Below, piece by piece: positions 34,700 to 43,370 of a stretch of DNA of 64,000 nucleotides (the first letter of the stretch is position 1; the number at the start of each line of letters is the position of its first letter). A program made the position numbers and the translations under genes. This DNA is from Streptomyces sp. GS7 (GTDB taxonomy: Bacteria; Actinomycetota; Actinomycetes; Streptomycetales; Streptomycetaceae), in assembly GCF_009834125.1 (NCBI RefSeq), contig NZ_CP047146.1, positions 8,092,501-8,156,500 on the forward strand. Reading direction: 5' to 3'. The notes below the pieces were generated by a model. The model was not told the origin of the DNA, did not search any database, and saw only the letters and a list, made by a program, of their open reading frames with translations.

Positions 34700-36896
34700 G
34701 CAGAGCACGGCGCGGGAGCCGGACGGGCTCGCGGAGCTGCTCCCGCAGTGGCTCAGGCTGCGAGACTCCGAAGATCCCGCGCGGGGCGAGCCGCTGCGGG
34801 CGCTGCTGGCGGTGATCGCCGAGCAGGTGGACCGGGTCCGCGACGGGGTCGACCAGCAGTACGACGACTGGTTCGTGGAGACCGCCGCCGAGTGGGCACT
34901 GCCCTACCTCGGCGACCTGGTGGGCTACCGGCCGCTGCCCGGCTACGAGCGGGTGCTGGCCACCGGGCTGCGGGACGGCGGGCTGCCGGACTCCTCGCGG
35001 CGGCGGCTGGCGGAGGCGCTGGCACCGCGCCGCGATGTGGCCGCCACCGTCGGCAACCGGCGGCGCAAGGGCACCCTGGCGCTGCTGGAGGAGCTGTCCG
35101 AGGAGGTGGCGGGCTGGCCGGCGCGGGCGGTGGAGCTGTCCCGGCTGGTGGCGCACCAGCAGCCGGTGAAGCTGTACGGGTCGGGCACCGCGGCGGTCAA
35201 CGCCCGGCGACACTCCCGCGGCCGGCTGGTGGACGTCCGCGACGGCGCCGCACTGGACCTGGCCGACGGACCGTTCGCCGCACTGGCCCGCTCGGCGGAC
35301 GTACGGCGCGTCAACTCCCCTCGTACACAAGGTGGTTACACCCCGGCCGGGGTCGGGCTGTTCGTCTGGCGGCTGCGTCCGTACGCGGTGACCCGGGCGC
35401 CCGCGTACTGCATCGACCGGGCCCGCAACCTCTACACCTTCTCGATCCTCGGCAACGACACCCCCCTGGTGACCCGCCCGGAGCCGGAGCCGTCCGCGAC
35501 GCACATCGCGACCATCGACAACGTGCCGGCCCTGATCCGCCGCCGGCAGCTGCACGACCGGCTCGCGGACTACTACGGGCCGGGGAAGAGCCTGGTGATC
35601 CGGCGGGACGGCGAGGACCACCCGGTCCCGATCGCCGACATCGTCGTCGCCGATCTGAGCGACTGGCGCTACCGGCCCAGGCGCGGACAGGTCGCCGTCG
35701 ACCCGGAGCTGGGCCGGATGGCCTTCGGCTCGCGGTCCGCGCCGCGCCAGGGCGTCTGGGTGGACTACCACTACGGGTTCGGCGACGACCTGGGCGGCGG
35801 GGAGTACCCCCGCGAGCGGAGCGGGGCCAAGGCCGCCCCGCCGGATGCCGCCGTCTACCGGGTCGGCCCCGGCCACGACTTCCACCGGATCATGGACGCC
35901 TACGCGGCGTGGCGGCACGACCGGCGGGCCGGGCGGTGCGGCCCCGACGGCATCATCGAGATCACCCACAGCGGCGCCTACCAGGAGCAGCTGGACTTCG
36001 ACCTGGACCCCGGCGACCGGCTGGAGCTGCGCGCCGCCGAGGGCACCCGGCCGGTCATCCGGCTGCTCGACTGGTACAGCAACCGGCCGGACGCCCTCAA
36101 CATCCGTGCGCGGGAAGGCGATTGCGCGCCCGGGGAGCGGCCCCGGATGGTGCTGGACGGGCTGCTGGTGACCGGCCGCGGCCTCAACGTCACCGGACCG
36201 CTGGGGGCGCTGGTGCTGCGGCACTGCACCCTGGTGCCGGGCTGGTCGCTGGAGCCGCACTGTCATCCGGCCTCCCCCGAGGAGCCGAGCCTCGTACTGG
36301 ACCGCACCACCGCCTGTGTGGAGATCGACCGGACGATCCTCGGCACGATCGAGGTGATCGGCGACGAGGTGGGCACCGACCCGCTGCCGATCCATCTGCG
36401 CGACAGCATCCTGGACGCCACCCGGTCCGACCGCGAGGCGCTGTCCGCGCCGGACTGCCGGCATGCGCACGCGGTGCTGTTCGCGCACCGGACCACGGTC
36501 ATCGGCGAGGTCCACACGCACGCGGTGCAGCTCGCCGAGAACAGCCTGTTCACCGGGCGGCTGAACGTCGCCCGGCGCGGGGTCGGCTGCCTGCGGTTCA
36601 GCTACGTCCCGCCGGGGTCGCGCACCCCGCGCCGGTACCGCTGCCAGCCGGACCTGGCGGGGCCCGGGGGCGCCGAGCGGGTGCGTCCGCAGCTCCGCGC
36701 CGAGCGCTACGGGACGCCGTGGTACGGGCAGTTGGCGGCGGGCTGCGCCGAGGAGATCCGGCGGGGCGCGGAGGACGGCGCCGAGCTGGGCGCGTACCAC
36801 GACCTCTACCAGCCGCAGCGCGAGGACAGCCTGCGGGCCCGGCTCGCGGAGTACACCCCGGCGGGGACCGACGCGGGGATCGTGTTCGTCACATGA
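34692..36896 (+). CDS. eCIS phage tail protein I-like baseplate protein with beta-rich C-terminus
   Basis: A 734-residue protein. Residues about 1-135 resemble tail protein I (LPQWLRLRDSE, LLAVIAEQVDRVRDGVDQQYDDWFVETAAEWALPYLGDLVGY, then RKGTLALLEELSEEVAGWPARAVELS). The remainder is beta-rich, probably a beta-helix with LDRTTACVEIDRTILGTIEVIG-like rungs, and may be the fibre-like or wedge-capping part. It overlaps the previous gene by 8 bp. Stop TGA overlaps a short ATG frame at 36893. Confidence 0.87.
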   Translation: MSEQSTAREPDGLAELLPQWLRLRDSEDPARGEPLRALLAVIAEQVDRVRDGVDQQYDDWFVETAAEWALPYLGDLVGYRPLPGYERVLATGLRDGGLPDSSRRRLAEALAPRRDVAATVGNRRRKGTLALLEELSEEVAGWPARAVELSRLVAHQQPVKLYGSGTAAVNARRHSRGRLVDVRDGAALDLADGPFAALARSADVRRVNSPRTQGGYTPAGVGLFVWRLRPYAVTRAPAYCIDRARNLYTFSILGNDTPLVTRPEPEPSATHIATIDNVPALIRRRQLHDRLADYYGPGKSLVIRRDGEDHPVPIADIVVADLSDWRYRPRRGQVAVDPELGRMAFGSRSAPRQGVWVDYHYGFGDDLGGGEYPRERSGAKAAPPDAAVYRVGPGHDFHRIMDAYAAWRHDRRAGRCGPDGIIEITHSGAYQEQLDFDLDPGDRLELRAAEGTRPVIRLLDWYSNRPDALNIRAREGDCAPGERPRMVLDGLLVTGRGLNVTGPLGALVLRHCTLVPGWSLEPHCHPASPEEPSLVLDRTTACVEIDRTILGTIEVIGDEVGTDPLPIHLRDSILDATRSDREALSAPDCRHAHAVLFAHRTTVIGEVHTHAVQLAENSLFTGRLNVARRGVGCLRFSYVPPGSRTPRRYRCQPDLAGPGGAERVRPQLRAERYGTPWYGQLAAGCAEEIRRGAEDGAELGAYHDLYQPQREDSLRARLAEYTPAGTDAGIVFVT

Positions 36897-36970
36897 GCCG
36901 CCCGCCGTTCACCGCCACCGACGACCGTTCGAGCATCCCGTACGAGGGGGACCCCTTCCATGCACGCTGA
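36893..36970 (+). CDS. 25-codon coupled mini-ORF before the DUF6519 gene (possible)
   Basis: ATG 36893 overlaps the upstream stop (ATGA). The frame (MSRPPFTATDDRSSIPYEGD and so on) ends 11 nt inside the DUF6519 gene. It contains that gene's ribosome site, GAGGGGGA, so its translation would hand ribosomes over. The product itself is probably not important. Confidence 0.3.
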   Translation: MSRPPFTATDDRSSIPYEGDPFHAR

Positions 36971-38603
36971 TCTCTCCCGCATCACCTTCCGGCCCGAGCG
37001 GCACTACTCCGCGGTGGTGGCGCAGCAGGGCCGCGTCCAGCTGGACGCCGACGCCAACGAGCAGACCATGATCCAGCTGTTCCAGGCCCGCACCCTCGCC
37101 ACCGATCTGATCGGCCCGCACGGCGGACCGCACGGCGCCACCGGCTTCAAGATCGACCTCCGGGGCGGCAGCCGCGAGCTGGACGACCTGGTCATCGGCG
37201 GCGGGCGCTACTACGTCGACGGCATCCTCTGCGACGCCGGCCGCCCGCGGCCCGGCGAGCCGGTCCCGGCCGAGGGCGGCCACAAGGAGGGCGGCCACAA
37301 GGAGGGCGAGGAGGCCGCGGACGCCACCGAACCCGCCGCACCGCCCGCCACCTGGACGTACTGGGACCAGCCCGACGGCTTCCGCGACCCGGAGCGCCCC
37401 GGCGACCGGCTGCCCTCCCAATTCCCGTACCTGGTCTATCTGAAGGTGTGGGAGCGGATGGTCACCGCGGCCGAGGACCCGGCGCTGCGCGAGGTCGCGC
37501 TGGGGGCCGCGATGCCGGACACCGCGGCCCGCGCCAAGGTCGTGTGGCAGGTGCTGCCGCTGCCCGCGTCCGCGCTGGGGCTGGACGGCGACAACCCCCC
37601 GATCGACGACATCCGCACCGCGTTCGCCCGCTGGGCCCAGAAGGAGGCATCCCCCGCCTCCCGGATGGCGGCGCGCAGCGAACGCCCCGACCACACGGAC
37701 GACGACCCCTGCCTGGTCGCCCCGGACGCCCGCTACCGGGGGCCGGAGAACCAGCTCTACCGCGTCGAGGTGCACGACGGCGGCACCGCGAAGGACGCCA
37801 CCTTCGCCTGGTCCCGGGACAACGGCTCCGTCACCTTCCCGGTCGACGAACTCGACGGTACGTGGGTGGAGTTGGCGTCCCTGGGCAGCGACGACAAGCT
37901 GTCGCTGCACGTCGGCGACCTGGTCGAGTTCGTGGACACCGCGTACACCAGCCGGGGCGAGCCGTCACCGCTGCTGCGGGTGGAGGAACTGGACCTGCCG
38001 GGGCGCCGGGTGCGGCTGTCGGACGAGCCCGCCCCGGGCGTCGGCCGGCGGCCCGAGCTGCATCCGTTCCTGCGCCGCTGGGACCACCAGGAGGGGAGCC
38101 GCAGGACGGTGCGGCGCGGTGAGCGGCCCGGCCGGCTCAAGCACGGCGCGGTGCCGGTCGAGGAAGGCGTCTGGCTGCCACTGGAGGACGGCGTCGAGGT
38201 GTACTTCGCAGCCGGCGGCACCTACCGCACCGGCGACTTCTGGCTGATCCCGGCGCGCACCGCCACCGGCGGCGTCGAGTGGCCGGCGGACGCGGCGCGC
38301 CGCCCGCTGCTCCGGCCGCCGCTCGGCATCGCCGTCCACTACGCGCCGCTGGCCTGGGTGCACGGCGAACAGGCCGTCCCCGACCTGCGGTTGGCGTTCC
38401 GACCGCTGTCGGCGGGCATCCCGGCGGCGGACGACGCGGCACTGACGGCCGAGGCGGAGGCGCGGGCCGAGGAGGCCGGCGCCTCGCCGCTGTCGGCCGG
38501 CGGGGGCGGGTCGACGCTCGGGACCCTGGGCGGCCCGGTGCACAGCCGGTCGCAGACCACCGCGGAGGCCGAAGCGGCGGTCGACGAACAGGGGGCGGGC
38601 TGA
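36960..38603 (+). CDS. DUF6519 domain protein, eCIS-associated structural component
   Basis: A 547-residue protein. The N-terminus (ITFRPERHYSAVVAQQGRVQLDADANEQ) is diagnostic of the DUF6519 family common beside eCIS and related tail loci. It is followed by LVYLKVWERMVTAAEDPALREVALG, YRVEVHDGG and VEEGVWLPLEDGVEVYFA blocks. A GGHKE repeat (residues about 103-113, 15-bp unit twice) marks a flexible loop. The C-terminus is Gly/Ala-rich. Possible role in adhesion or baseplate decoration; not known. GAGGGGGA precedes ATG 36960. The stop and the next start share one base (TGATG). Confidence 0.88.
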   Translation: MHADLSRITFRPERHYSAVVAQQGRVQLDADANEQTMIQLFQARTLATDLIGPHGGPHGATGFKIDLRGGSRELDDLVIGGGRYYVDGILCDAGRPRPGEPVPAEGGHKEGGHKEGEEAADATEPAAPPATWTYWDQPDGFRDPERPGDRLPSQFPYLVYLKVWERMVTAAEDPALREVALGAAMPDTAARAKVVWQVLPLPASALGLDGDNPPIDDIRTAFARWAQKEASPASRMAARSERPDHTDDDPCLVAPDARYRGPENQLYRVEVHDGGTAKDATFAWSRDNGSVTFPVDELDGTWVELASLGSDDKLSLHVGDLVEFVDTAYTSRGEPSPLLRVEELDLPGRRVRLSDEPAPGVGRRPELHPFLRRWDHQEGSRRTVRRGERPGRLKHGAVPVEEGVWLPLEDGVEVYFAAGGTYRTGDFWLIPARTATGGVEWPADAARRPLLRPPLGIAVHYAPLAWVHGEQAVPDLRLAFRPLSAGIPAADDAALTAEAEARAEEAGASPLSAGGGGSTLGTLGGPVHSRSQTTAEAEAAVDEQGAG

Positions 38604-39613
38604 TGGCCGTACCGCTGACCGGCAGTCAGCTCCTGGCCGCGCTGCGCGGGGAGGGGTTGACCGTCCACGAGGTCCGCGACTGGCGCCGGCACAACCGCAA
38701 CACCAAGGGCCCCTGGGGCCCGGTGAACGGCGTGGTCGTCCACCACACCGCCACCGAGGGCACCGACGGCTCGGTCGGCCTCTGCTACGACGGGCGCCCG
38801 GACCTGCCGGGGCCGCTCTGCCACGGGGTGATCGACAAGAACGGCGAGGTCCACCTCGTCGGCAACGGCCGCGCCAACCACGCCGGGCTCGGCGACCGCG
38901 ACGTCCTCCAGGCCGTGATCGACGAGGAGGTACTGCCGAAGGACCGCACCGCGGACACCGACGGCAACCGCCACTTCTACGGCTTCGAGTGCATCAACCT
39001 CGGCGACGGCGTGGACCCTTGGCCCGAGGCCCAGTTGCTGGCGATCGAGAAGGCCACGGCGGCGATCTGCCGGGCGCACGGCTGGGGCGAGCGGTCGGTG
39101 ATCGGCCACAAGGAGTGGCAACCGGGGAAGATCGACCCGCGCGGCATCGTGATGGACGGCCTGCGACAGCGGATCAGGGAACGGCTGGACCGGCCGGCGG
39201 AGGGGCCGGTGGCGACCGGCACCCGTTCCGGTTCCACCGCGGGTACCGGTTCCGGTTCCGGTTCCGCCGATGGTGCCGGGGGTGGGGCGCCGGTGTCGCA
39301 GGAGTCGCCGGAATCGCCGGAATCGCCGGTGCCTCCGATGCCGCAGCATCCGCCGTACGAGCCGTTCCCCGGTGGGGAGTTCTTCCGGCCGGGGGCGCGC
39401 GGACCGGTGATCGAGGCGATGGGCCGGCGGCTGGTCGCCGAGGGCTGCGACCACTACCGGCACAGCGGCCCCGGCCCGGAGTGGAACGAGGCGCACCGCA
39501 AGTCGTACGCGTCCTGGCAGCGCAGGCTCGGCTTCCACGGCAAGGACGCGGACGGGGTGCCCGGCCGGGTCACCTGGGACCGGCTCCAGGTCCCGAACTC
39601 ACGGTCCTCATAG
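38603..39613 (+). CDS. Endolysin-like N-acetylmuramoyl-L-alanine amidase with phage-type peptidoglycan-binding domain
   Basis: A 336-residue protein. Residues about 35-190 are an amidase_2/PGRP domain with the metal and catalytic signature GVVVHHTATEG, NHAGLG, and HKEWQPGKIDPRG. A Gly/Ser/Pro linker with SGSTAGTGSGSGSAD and repeated PESPES leads to a C-terminal module (PGARGPVIEAMGRRLVAEGCD, then SYASWQRRLGFHGKDADGVPG), the wall-binding domain common in Streptomyces phage endolysins. No signal peptide is present, as for holin-dependent endolysins. It is the last gene of the eCIS operon, one base overlapping the DUF6519 gene, and is followed by the terminator. Confidence 0.92.
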   Translation: MAVPLTGSQLLAALRGEGLTVHEVRDWRRHNRNTKGPWGPVNGVVVHHTATEGTDGSVGLCYDGRPDLPGPLCHGVIDKNGEVHLVGNGRANHAGLGDRDVLQAVIDEEVLPKDRTADTDGNRHFYGFECINLGDGVDPWPEAQLLAIEKATAAICRAHGWGERSVIGHKEWQPGKIDPRGIVMDGLRQRIRERLDRPAEGPVATGTRSGSTAGTGSGSGSADGAGGGAPVSQESPESPESPVPPMPQHPPYEPFPGGEFFRPGARGPVIEAMGRRLVAEGCDHYRHSGPGPEWNEAHRKSYASWQRRLGFHGKDADGVPGRVTWDRLQVPNSRSS

Positions 39614-39665
39614 TCACGTTCGGCCCGCCACGCGCACCAGTCCCGTCGGGCGTACGGAAACGCAA

Positions 39666-39702
39666 AGCCGGGCGGTCCTCCCCCACAGAGGACCGCCCGG
39701 CT
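39666..39702 (+). terminator. Hairpin terminator of the eCIS operon
   Basis: Perfect 14-bp stem AGCCGGGCGGTCCT (39666-39679) with its complement at 39689-39702, a 9-nt loop, then GTTATG. It is 53 bp after the amidase stop. Confidence 0.9.
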
Positions 39703-39807
39703 GTTATGAGGTGCGCCGGAGTGACGTGCCGTCACGCAATATCAATCCGGCGACTTCCGGTACCGGCCACCGCCGCGGCCGCTACCGGGGCTGATGCCCG
39801 GAGGGCC

Positions 39808-40962
39808 TCAGACGCCCTGGACCGGGAGGGCCGGGACGGCGGGCAGCGCCGGGATGTTGGCGGCGTTGGTCAGGTCGGCCAGGTTCGCCGGCACGGCCGG
39901 CACGGAACCCATCGGGGCCAGGCTCTTCGCACCGGCGACGGTGGTGGTCGCGGTGCCCTTCGCGTCGGTCACGACCACGACGGTCAGGCTCTGCGCGAAC
40001 GGCACGGAGTCGGCGCCCAGGCCCTGCGCGAGAGCGGTGGTGTTGCCGGTGACGGCCTGCGCGAACGGCGTGGCGTCAGCCGCGACGCGCTGGGCGAACG
40101 GAACGGCCTCGGTGCGCAGGCCCTCGACGAACAGCTGCGCGTGGCCGTCGACGACGGTCACGAACGGGGTCGCCTTGGCGGCCACGTCACCGGCGACCTT
40201 GCCGGCGTTGCCGACCTCGCCCTGGGCGACCGGGAGCACCTTGGTGACGGCGCGGCCGGCGACCGGCGGCAGCACGTCGGCCGCGACCTTGTCGACGACC
40301 GGACGGGCGGTGGCCAGCGCGCCCTGCGCCTGCTTCGTCAGCTGCTCGGGGCGGACGCCCGCACCGGCGAGACCGGCCAGCAGGTTGTCGACCGAACCCG
40401 GGGCCTTGGGCAGCGCGGGGGCGGAGGGCAGCTCCGGGGTCTTGGGCAGCGCGGGGACGCCGGGCAGCGCCGGGACGCCGGGCAGACCGGCGGAGGGCAG
40501 GCCCGGGGTCGCGGGCAGCTTCGGCAGCTTGCCGACCTTGCCCAGGTCTGCGCCCTTGCCGGACTTCTTGTCCTTCTTGCCCTTCTTGGCCTTCTTGCCC
40601 TGCTCGTCGTCGGCCTTCGTCATGCCGTCGGTGTGCACGCCGGAGAGCCCGGCACCGGCGACGAGCTGCTGCACGCCGTCCACGGCGCCACCGAGCTGCG
40701 GCAGCCGGCCGGTGGGCAGACGGTCGGCGGAGACCCCGCCGAGGGCACCGGTCGCCTTGCCGGTCACGCCGGAGACGGTCTTGGTGACGGTGCCGGCGAC
40801 ATCGCTGGTGGGCAGGTGCTGGGTGGCGCCGGTCACCGAGCCGGCGGCGGGCAGGCTCGGGGTGGCGGGCAGCTCGGCCGCGTTGGCGGCGACGGATCCC
40901 AGGGCCCACAGACCGGAAGCGGCAGCGGCAACGGCGATGGAACGGCGGATGTTCGAGCGCAT
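39808..40962 (-). CDS. Exported Ala/Pro/Val-rich protein of unknown function with a Lys-rich segment
   Basis: A 384-residue protein. Residues 1-28 are a signal peptide (RRSIAVAAAASGLWALGSVAANAAE). The mature part is low in complexity, rich in Ala, Pro, Leu and Val, with a short Lys-rich patch near 120-140 (KKAKKGKKDKKSGKG) and a PALPGVPALPKTPELP repeat. The C-terminal half is mostly hydrophobic-polar helices with FAQ repeats (VPFAQ, TPFAQ). No domain is recognised; a cell-wall-associated or spore-surface role is a guess. ATG 40962 follows GAAGGA at loose spacing. Confidence 0.8.
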   Translation of the reverse strand: MRSNIRRSIAVAAAASGLWALGSVAANAAELPATPSLPAAGSVTGATQHLPTSDVAGTVTKTVSGVTGKATGALGGVSADRLPTGRLPQLGGAVDGVQQLVAGAGLSGVHTDGMTKADDEQGKKAKKGKKDKKSGKGADLGKVGKLPKLPATPGLPSAGLPGVPALPGVPALPKTPELPSAPALPKAPGSVDNLLAGLAGAGVRPEQLTKQAQGALATARPVVDKVAADVLPPVAGRAVTKVLPVAQGEVGNAGKVAGDVAAKATPFVTVVDGHAQLFVEGLRTEAVPFAQRVAADATPFAQAVTGNTTALAQGLGADSVPFAQSLTVVVVTDAKGTATTTVAGAKSLAPMGSVPAVPANLADLTNAANIPALPAVPALPVQGV

Positions 40963-41055
40963 GGTGGAGAAGTCCTTCGAATTCAGGAGTGGTGTCGGGC
41001 AGACCTGTCCCGCCCCCGCGCGGCAGGTCCAGTTACAGACGCGGAACGGTCTGCC

Positions 41056-41973
41056 CTAGCCGGGGAATTCGAGGATTTCTTCGGCACGGCGGCGCGTCGG
41101 GGCGCCATCAGCCGTGCGGACGCCACCGGGCAGCAGCCGGAAGCGCGGGGAGTCCGCCGGGAAGGCGGCGTACTGGCCCCCGCCACGGGGGCCGTGACCG
41201 TCACCCGCGGACTGCGGGGCGGGCGCCACGGGGCCCTGCGGGAGCTGGCCCGGCAGGCCGCGGTGGCCGGTGTCCCGCTGCTGGTGCACGACGGGACGGG
41301 ACTGTGCGGTGGCGGCCTGGTGTGCGCCGCCCGCGGAATGTGCCGGCCGGATCACCGGCTGCGCGCCGGCGGCCTGGCCGGTGACGACGCTCCCGGCACC
41401 GGCCGGCAGCGCGCCGCTCGGCGCCCCGCCGTGACCGGGCGCGGTGCCGTCGCCGGGACGGCCCGGCAGCTCACCGAACGGGAGGTGGACGGGCAGCGCA
41501 CCGTCGACCACGTCCCCGAGGCCGCCGATGTCCTTGATGGCGCCGACCACTCCGGCCACCGGCTGGGCGACCCGGTCGGCGGCCCGCTCGGCGGGGCGTA
41601 CGGCATCCGTGGCCGCACCGGCCGCGGTGTCCCTACGCCGGGTGGCCTGGGCCTCGGCCGTCGCCTCCTGCCGCGCCAACGCGGCCTGGGAGGACGGCAG
41701 TCCGGAGGAGTGGTACGCCGCCCCGGCCCGGGTGGCGGCCCGGTCCGGGGTGGTGGCTCCGGCCGCCGCCCCGTCCGGAGCCGAGGCTCCGGTGAGGGCC
41801 TGCGGGCCCGAGCTGCCGTCGGCCTGCGCCCGGTCGGCGGCGTGTGCGCCGGTGCCGAAGGCGAAGCCGAGAGCGAGGAAGCCGACCAGGAAGAGCCCCG
41901 CCATCAGCGCACGCCGCACGACCACGGTGCGCGGCAGGCGCACGGCGGCAGGCATGGCGAACACAGCGGACAA
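41056..41973 (-). CDS. Exported or single-anchored Ala/Gly-rich protein of unknown function
   Basis: The frame is open to 42012; I prefer TTG 41973 because GGGAAGG lies 8 bp upstream, with ATG 41955 as alternative. The N-terminus is a signal/anchor (LPRTVVVRRALMAGLFLVGFLALGFAFGTGAHA). The mature part is Ala/Gly/Pro-rich with long disordered regions and one possible ordered stretch (PVAGVVGAIKDIGGLGDVVDGAL). Lies between the exported gene at 40962 and the VWA gene. No function recognised. Confidence 0.7.
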   Translation of the reverse strand: MSAVFAMPAAVRLPRTVVVRRALMAGLFLVGFLALGFAFGTGAHAADRAQADGSSGPQALTGASAPDGAAAGATTPDRAATRAGAAYHSSGLPSSQAALARQEATAEAQATRRRDTAAGAATDAVRPAERAADRVAQPVAGVVGAIKDIGGLGDVVDGALPVHLPFGELPGRPGDGTAPGHGGAPSGALPAGAGSVVTGQAAGAQPVIRPAHSAGGAHQAATAQSRPVVHQQRDTGHRGLPGQLPQGPVAPAPQSAGDGHGPRGGGQYAAFPADSPRFRLLPGGVRTADGAPTRRRAEEILEFPG

Positions 41974-42107
41974 GGAGGGGACCTTCCCATACGGACGGGG
42001 ACACCCGGGCACAGTGCCTCGGTGTCGCGCGCATCACGGGTGATCGAGCGATGCGCTGATCCTTGCACGACGGACCAGGTGCCGTGCAACTCCCTGCAGC
42101 ACTCCTG

Positions 42108-43370
42108 TCACCGTTGCTCCGTCATGTCCGGTATGGGAAGTGGTCTTTTTTCGATTGCCGCCGCCATCACTTCCGGAAACAGATCAGGTGTGCAAGCGAA
42201 CGCCGGTGCCCCCAGGGCCGCCAGCGCCGCGGCATGCTCCCGGTCGTAGGCGGGCGCCCCCTCGTCGGACAGCGCAAGCAACGTCACGAACCGCACCCCG
42301 GACGCCTGCATCGCCGCGACCCGTTTGAGCATCTCGTCCCGGATACCGCCCTCGTAGAGGTCGCTGATCAGAACCACGATGGTGTCCGCGGGGCGCCTGA
42401 TCCTCGACTGGCAGTAGGCCAGCGCCCGGTTGATGTCCGTACCGCCGCCCAGCTGTGTCCCGAACAGCACCTCCACCGGGTCGTCCAGCTGGTCCGTCAG
42501 ATCAACCACCGAGGTGTCGAAGACCACCAGCCGGGTGTCGATAGCCCGCATCGACGCCAGCACCGCCCCGAACACCGAGGCGTACACCACCGACGCCGCC
42601 ATCGACCCGGACTGGTCGACGCAGAGCACCACGTCCTTCTTCACCGACCGCGAGGCTCGGCCGTATCCGACCAGCCGCTCGGGGACGACCGTCCCGTACT
42701 CCGGGAGGTAGTTCTTCAGGTTGGCCCGGATCGTCCGGTCCCAGTCGATGTCGCGGTGCCGCGGCCGGCTGATCCGCGCGGAGCGGTCCAGCGCCCCGGT
42801 GAGCGTGGCCCGGGTGCGGGTGGCCAGCCGCTTCTCCAGGTCCTCGACGACCCTGCGGACGACGGCCCGCGCGGTCTCCCTGGTCGTCTCCGGCATCACG
42901 CTGTTCAACGACAGCAGCGTGCCCACCAGATGGACGTCGGCCTCCACGGCCTCCAGCATCTCCGGCTCCAGCAGCAGCGCGGACAGCCCCAGCCGGTCGA
43001 TGGCGTCCCGCTGCATCACCCGCACCACCGAGGACGGGAAGTACGTCCGGATGTCGCCGAGCCAGCGCGCCACCCCGGGAGCCGAGGCCCCGAGCCCGGC
43101 CGTACGCCGCTCGCCGCCGTCGCCGCCCCGCCCGCCGCCCCGGCCCTGCCCGTAGAGCGACTCCAGCGCCCGGTCCATCGCGGCGTCCCGCCCCCGCGGT
43201 TCACATCCCGTGCCGTCCGCCCCCGCGTCCCCGAGCACCAGCCGCCAGCGCCGGAGCCGCTCGGCGGCGGAAGACGGGGGCGCGGGCGGGGGCGCGGGCG
43301 CGGGCGTGTCCGACGCCGTGGTCGCTGTGGTCGCTGTGGTCGCTGTGGTCGCTCCGGTGCCTGCGGTCAT
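42108..43370 (-). CDS. VWA domain protein of the MoxR-DUF5682-VWA system
   Basis: A 420-residue protein from ATG 43370, overlapping the DUF5682 stop (ATGA). The VWA domain is in the C-terminal half, with the metal-binding MIDAS DQSGS at 252-256 and the downstream GGGTDINRAL. The N-terminal half is helical and contains a Ala/Thr run (TTATTATTATTAS) encoded by a 9-bp repeat (TCGCTGTGG, four copies). VWA partners of MoxR ATPases usually act in metal-dependent protein assembly or remodelling. No substrate is evident. Confidence 0.9.
   Translation of the reverse strand: MTAGTGATTATTATTATTASDTPAPAPPPAPPSSAAERLRRWRLVLGDAGADGTGCEPRGRDAAMDRALESLYGQGRGGGRGGDGGERRTAGLGASAPGVARWLGDIRTYFPSSVVRVMQRDAIDRLGLSALLLEPEMLEAVEADVHLVGTLLSLNSVMPETTRETARAVVRRVVEDLEKRLATRTRATLTGALDRSARISRPRHRDIDWDRTIRANLKNYLPEYGTVVPERLVGYGRASRSVKKDVVLCVDQSGSMAASVVYASVFGAVLASMRAIDTRLVVFDTSVVDLTDQLDDPVEVLFGTQLGGGTDINRALAYCQSRIRRPADTIVVLISDLYEGGIRDEMLKRVAAMQASGVRFVTLLALSDEGAPAYDREHAAALAALGAPAFACTPDLFPEVMAAAIEKRPLPIPDMTEQR

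Noticed and set aside
35806..35827. Possible fourth copy of the short hairpin repeat in the tail-protein-I-like gene
   Set aside because: Only CCCCCGCGAGCGGAGCGGGG-like similarity over about 20 bp; too weak to separate from chance in GC-rich DNA.
34748..36970. Long frame of 740 codons overlapping the tail-protein-I-like gene
   Set aside because: Composition is Arg/Ala/Gly/Pro-rich as expected for a shadow frame of GC-rich coding DNA; the other frame has recognisable tail protein sequence.
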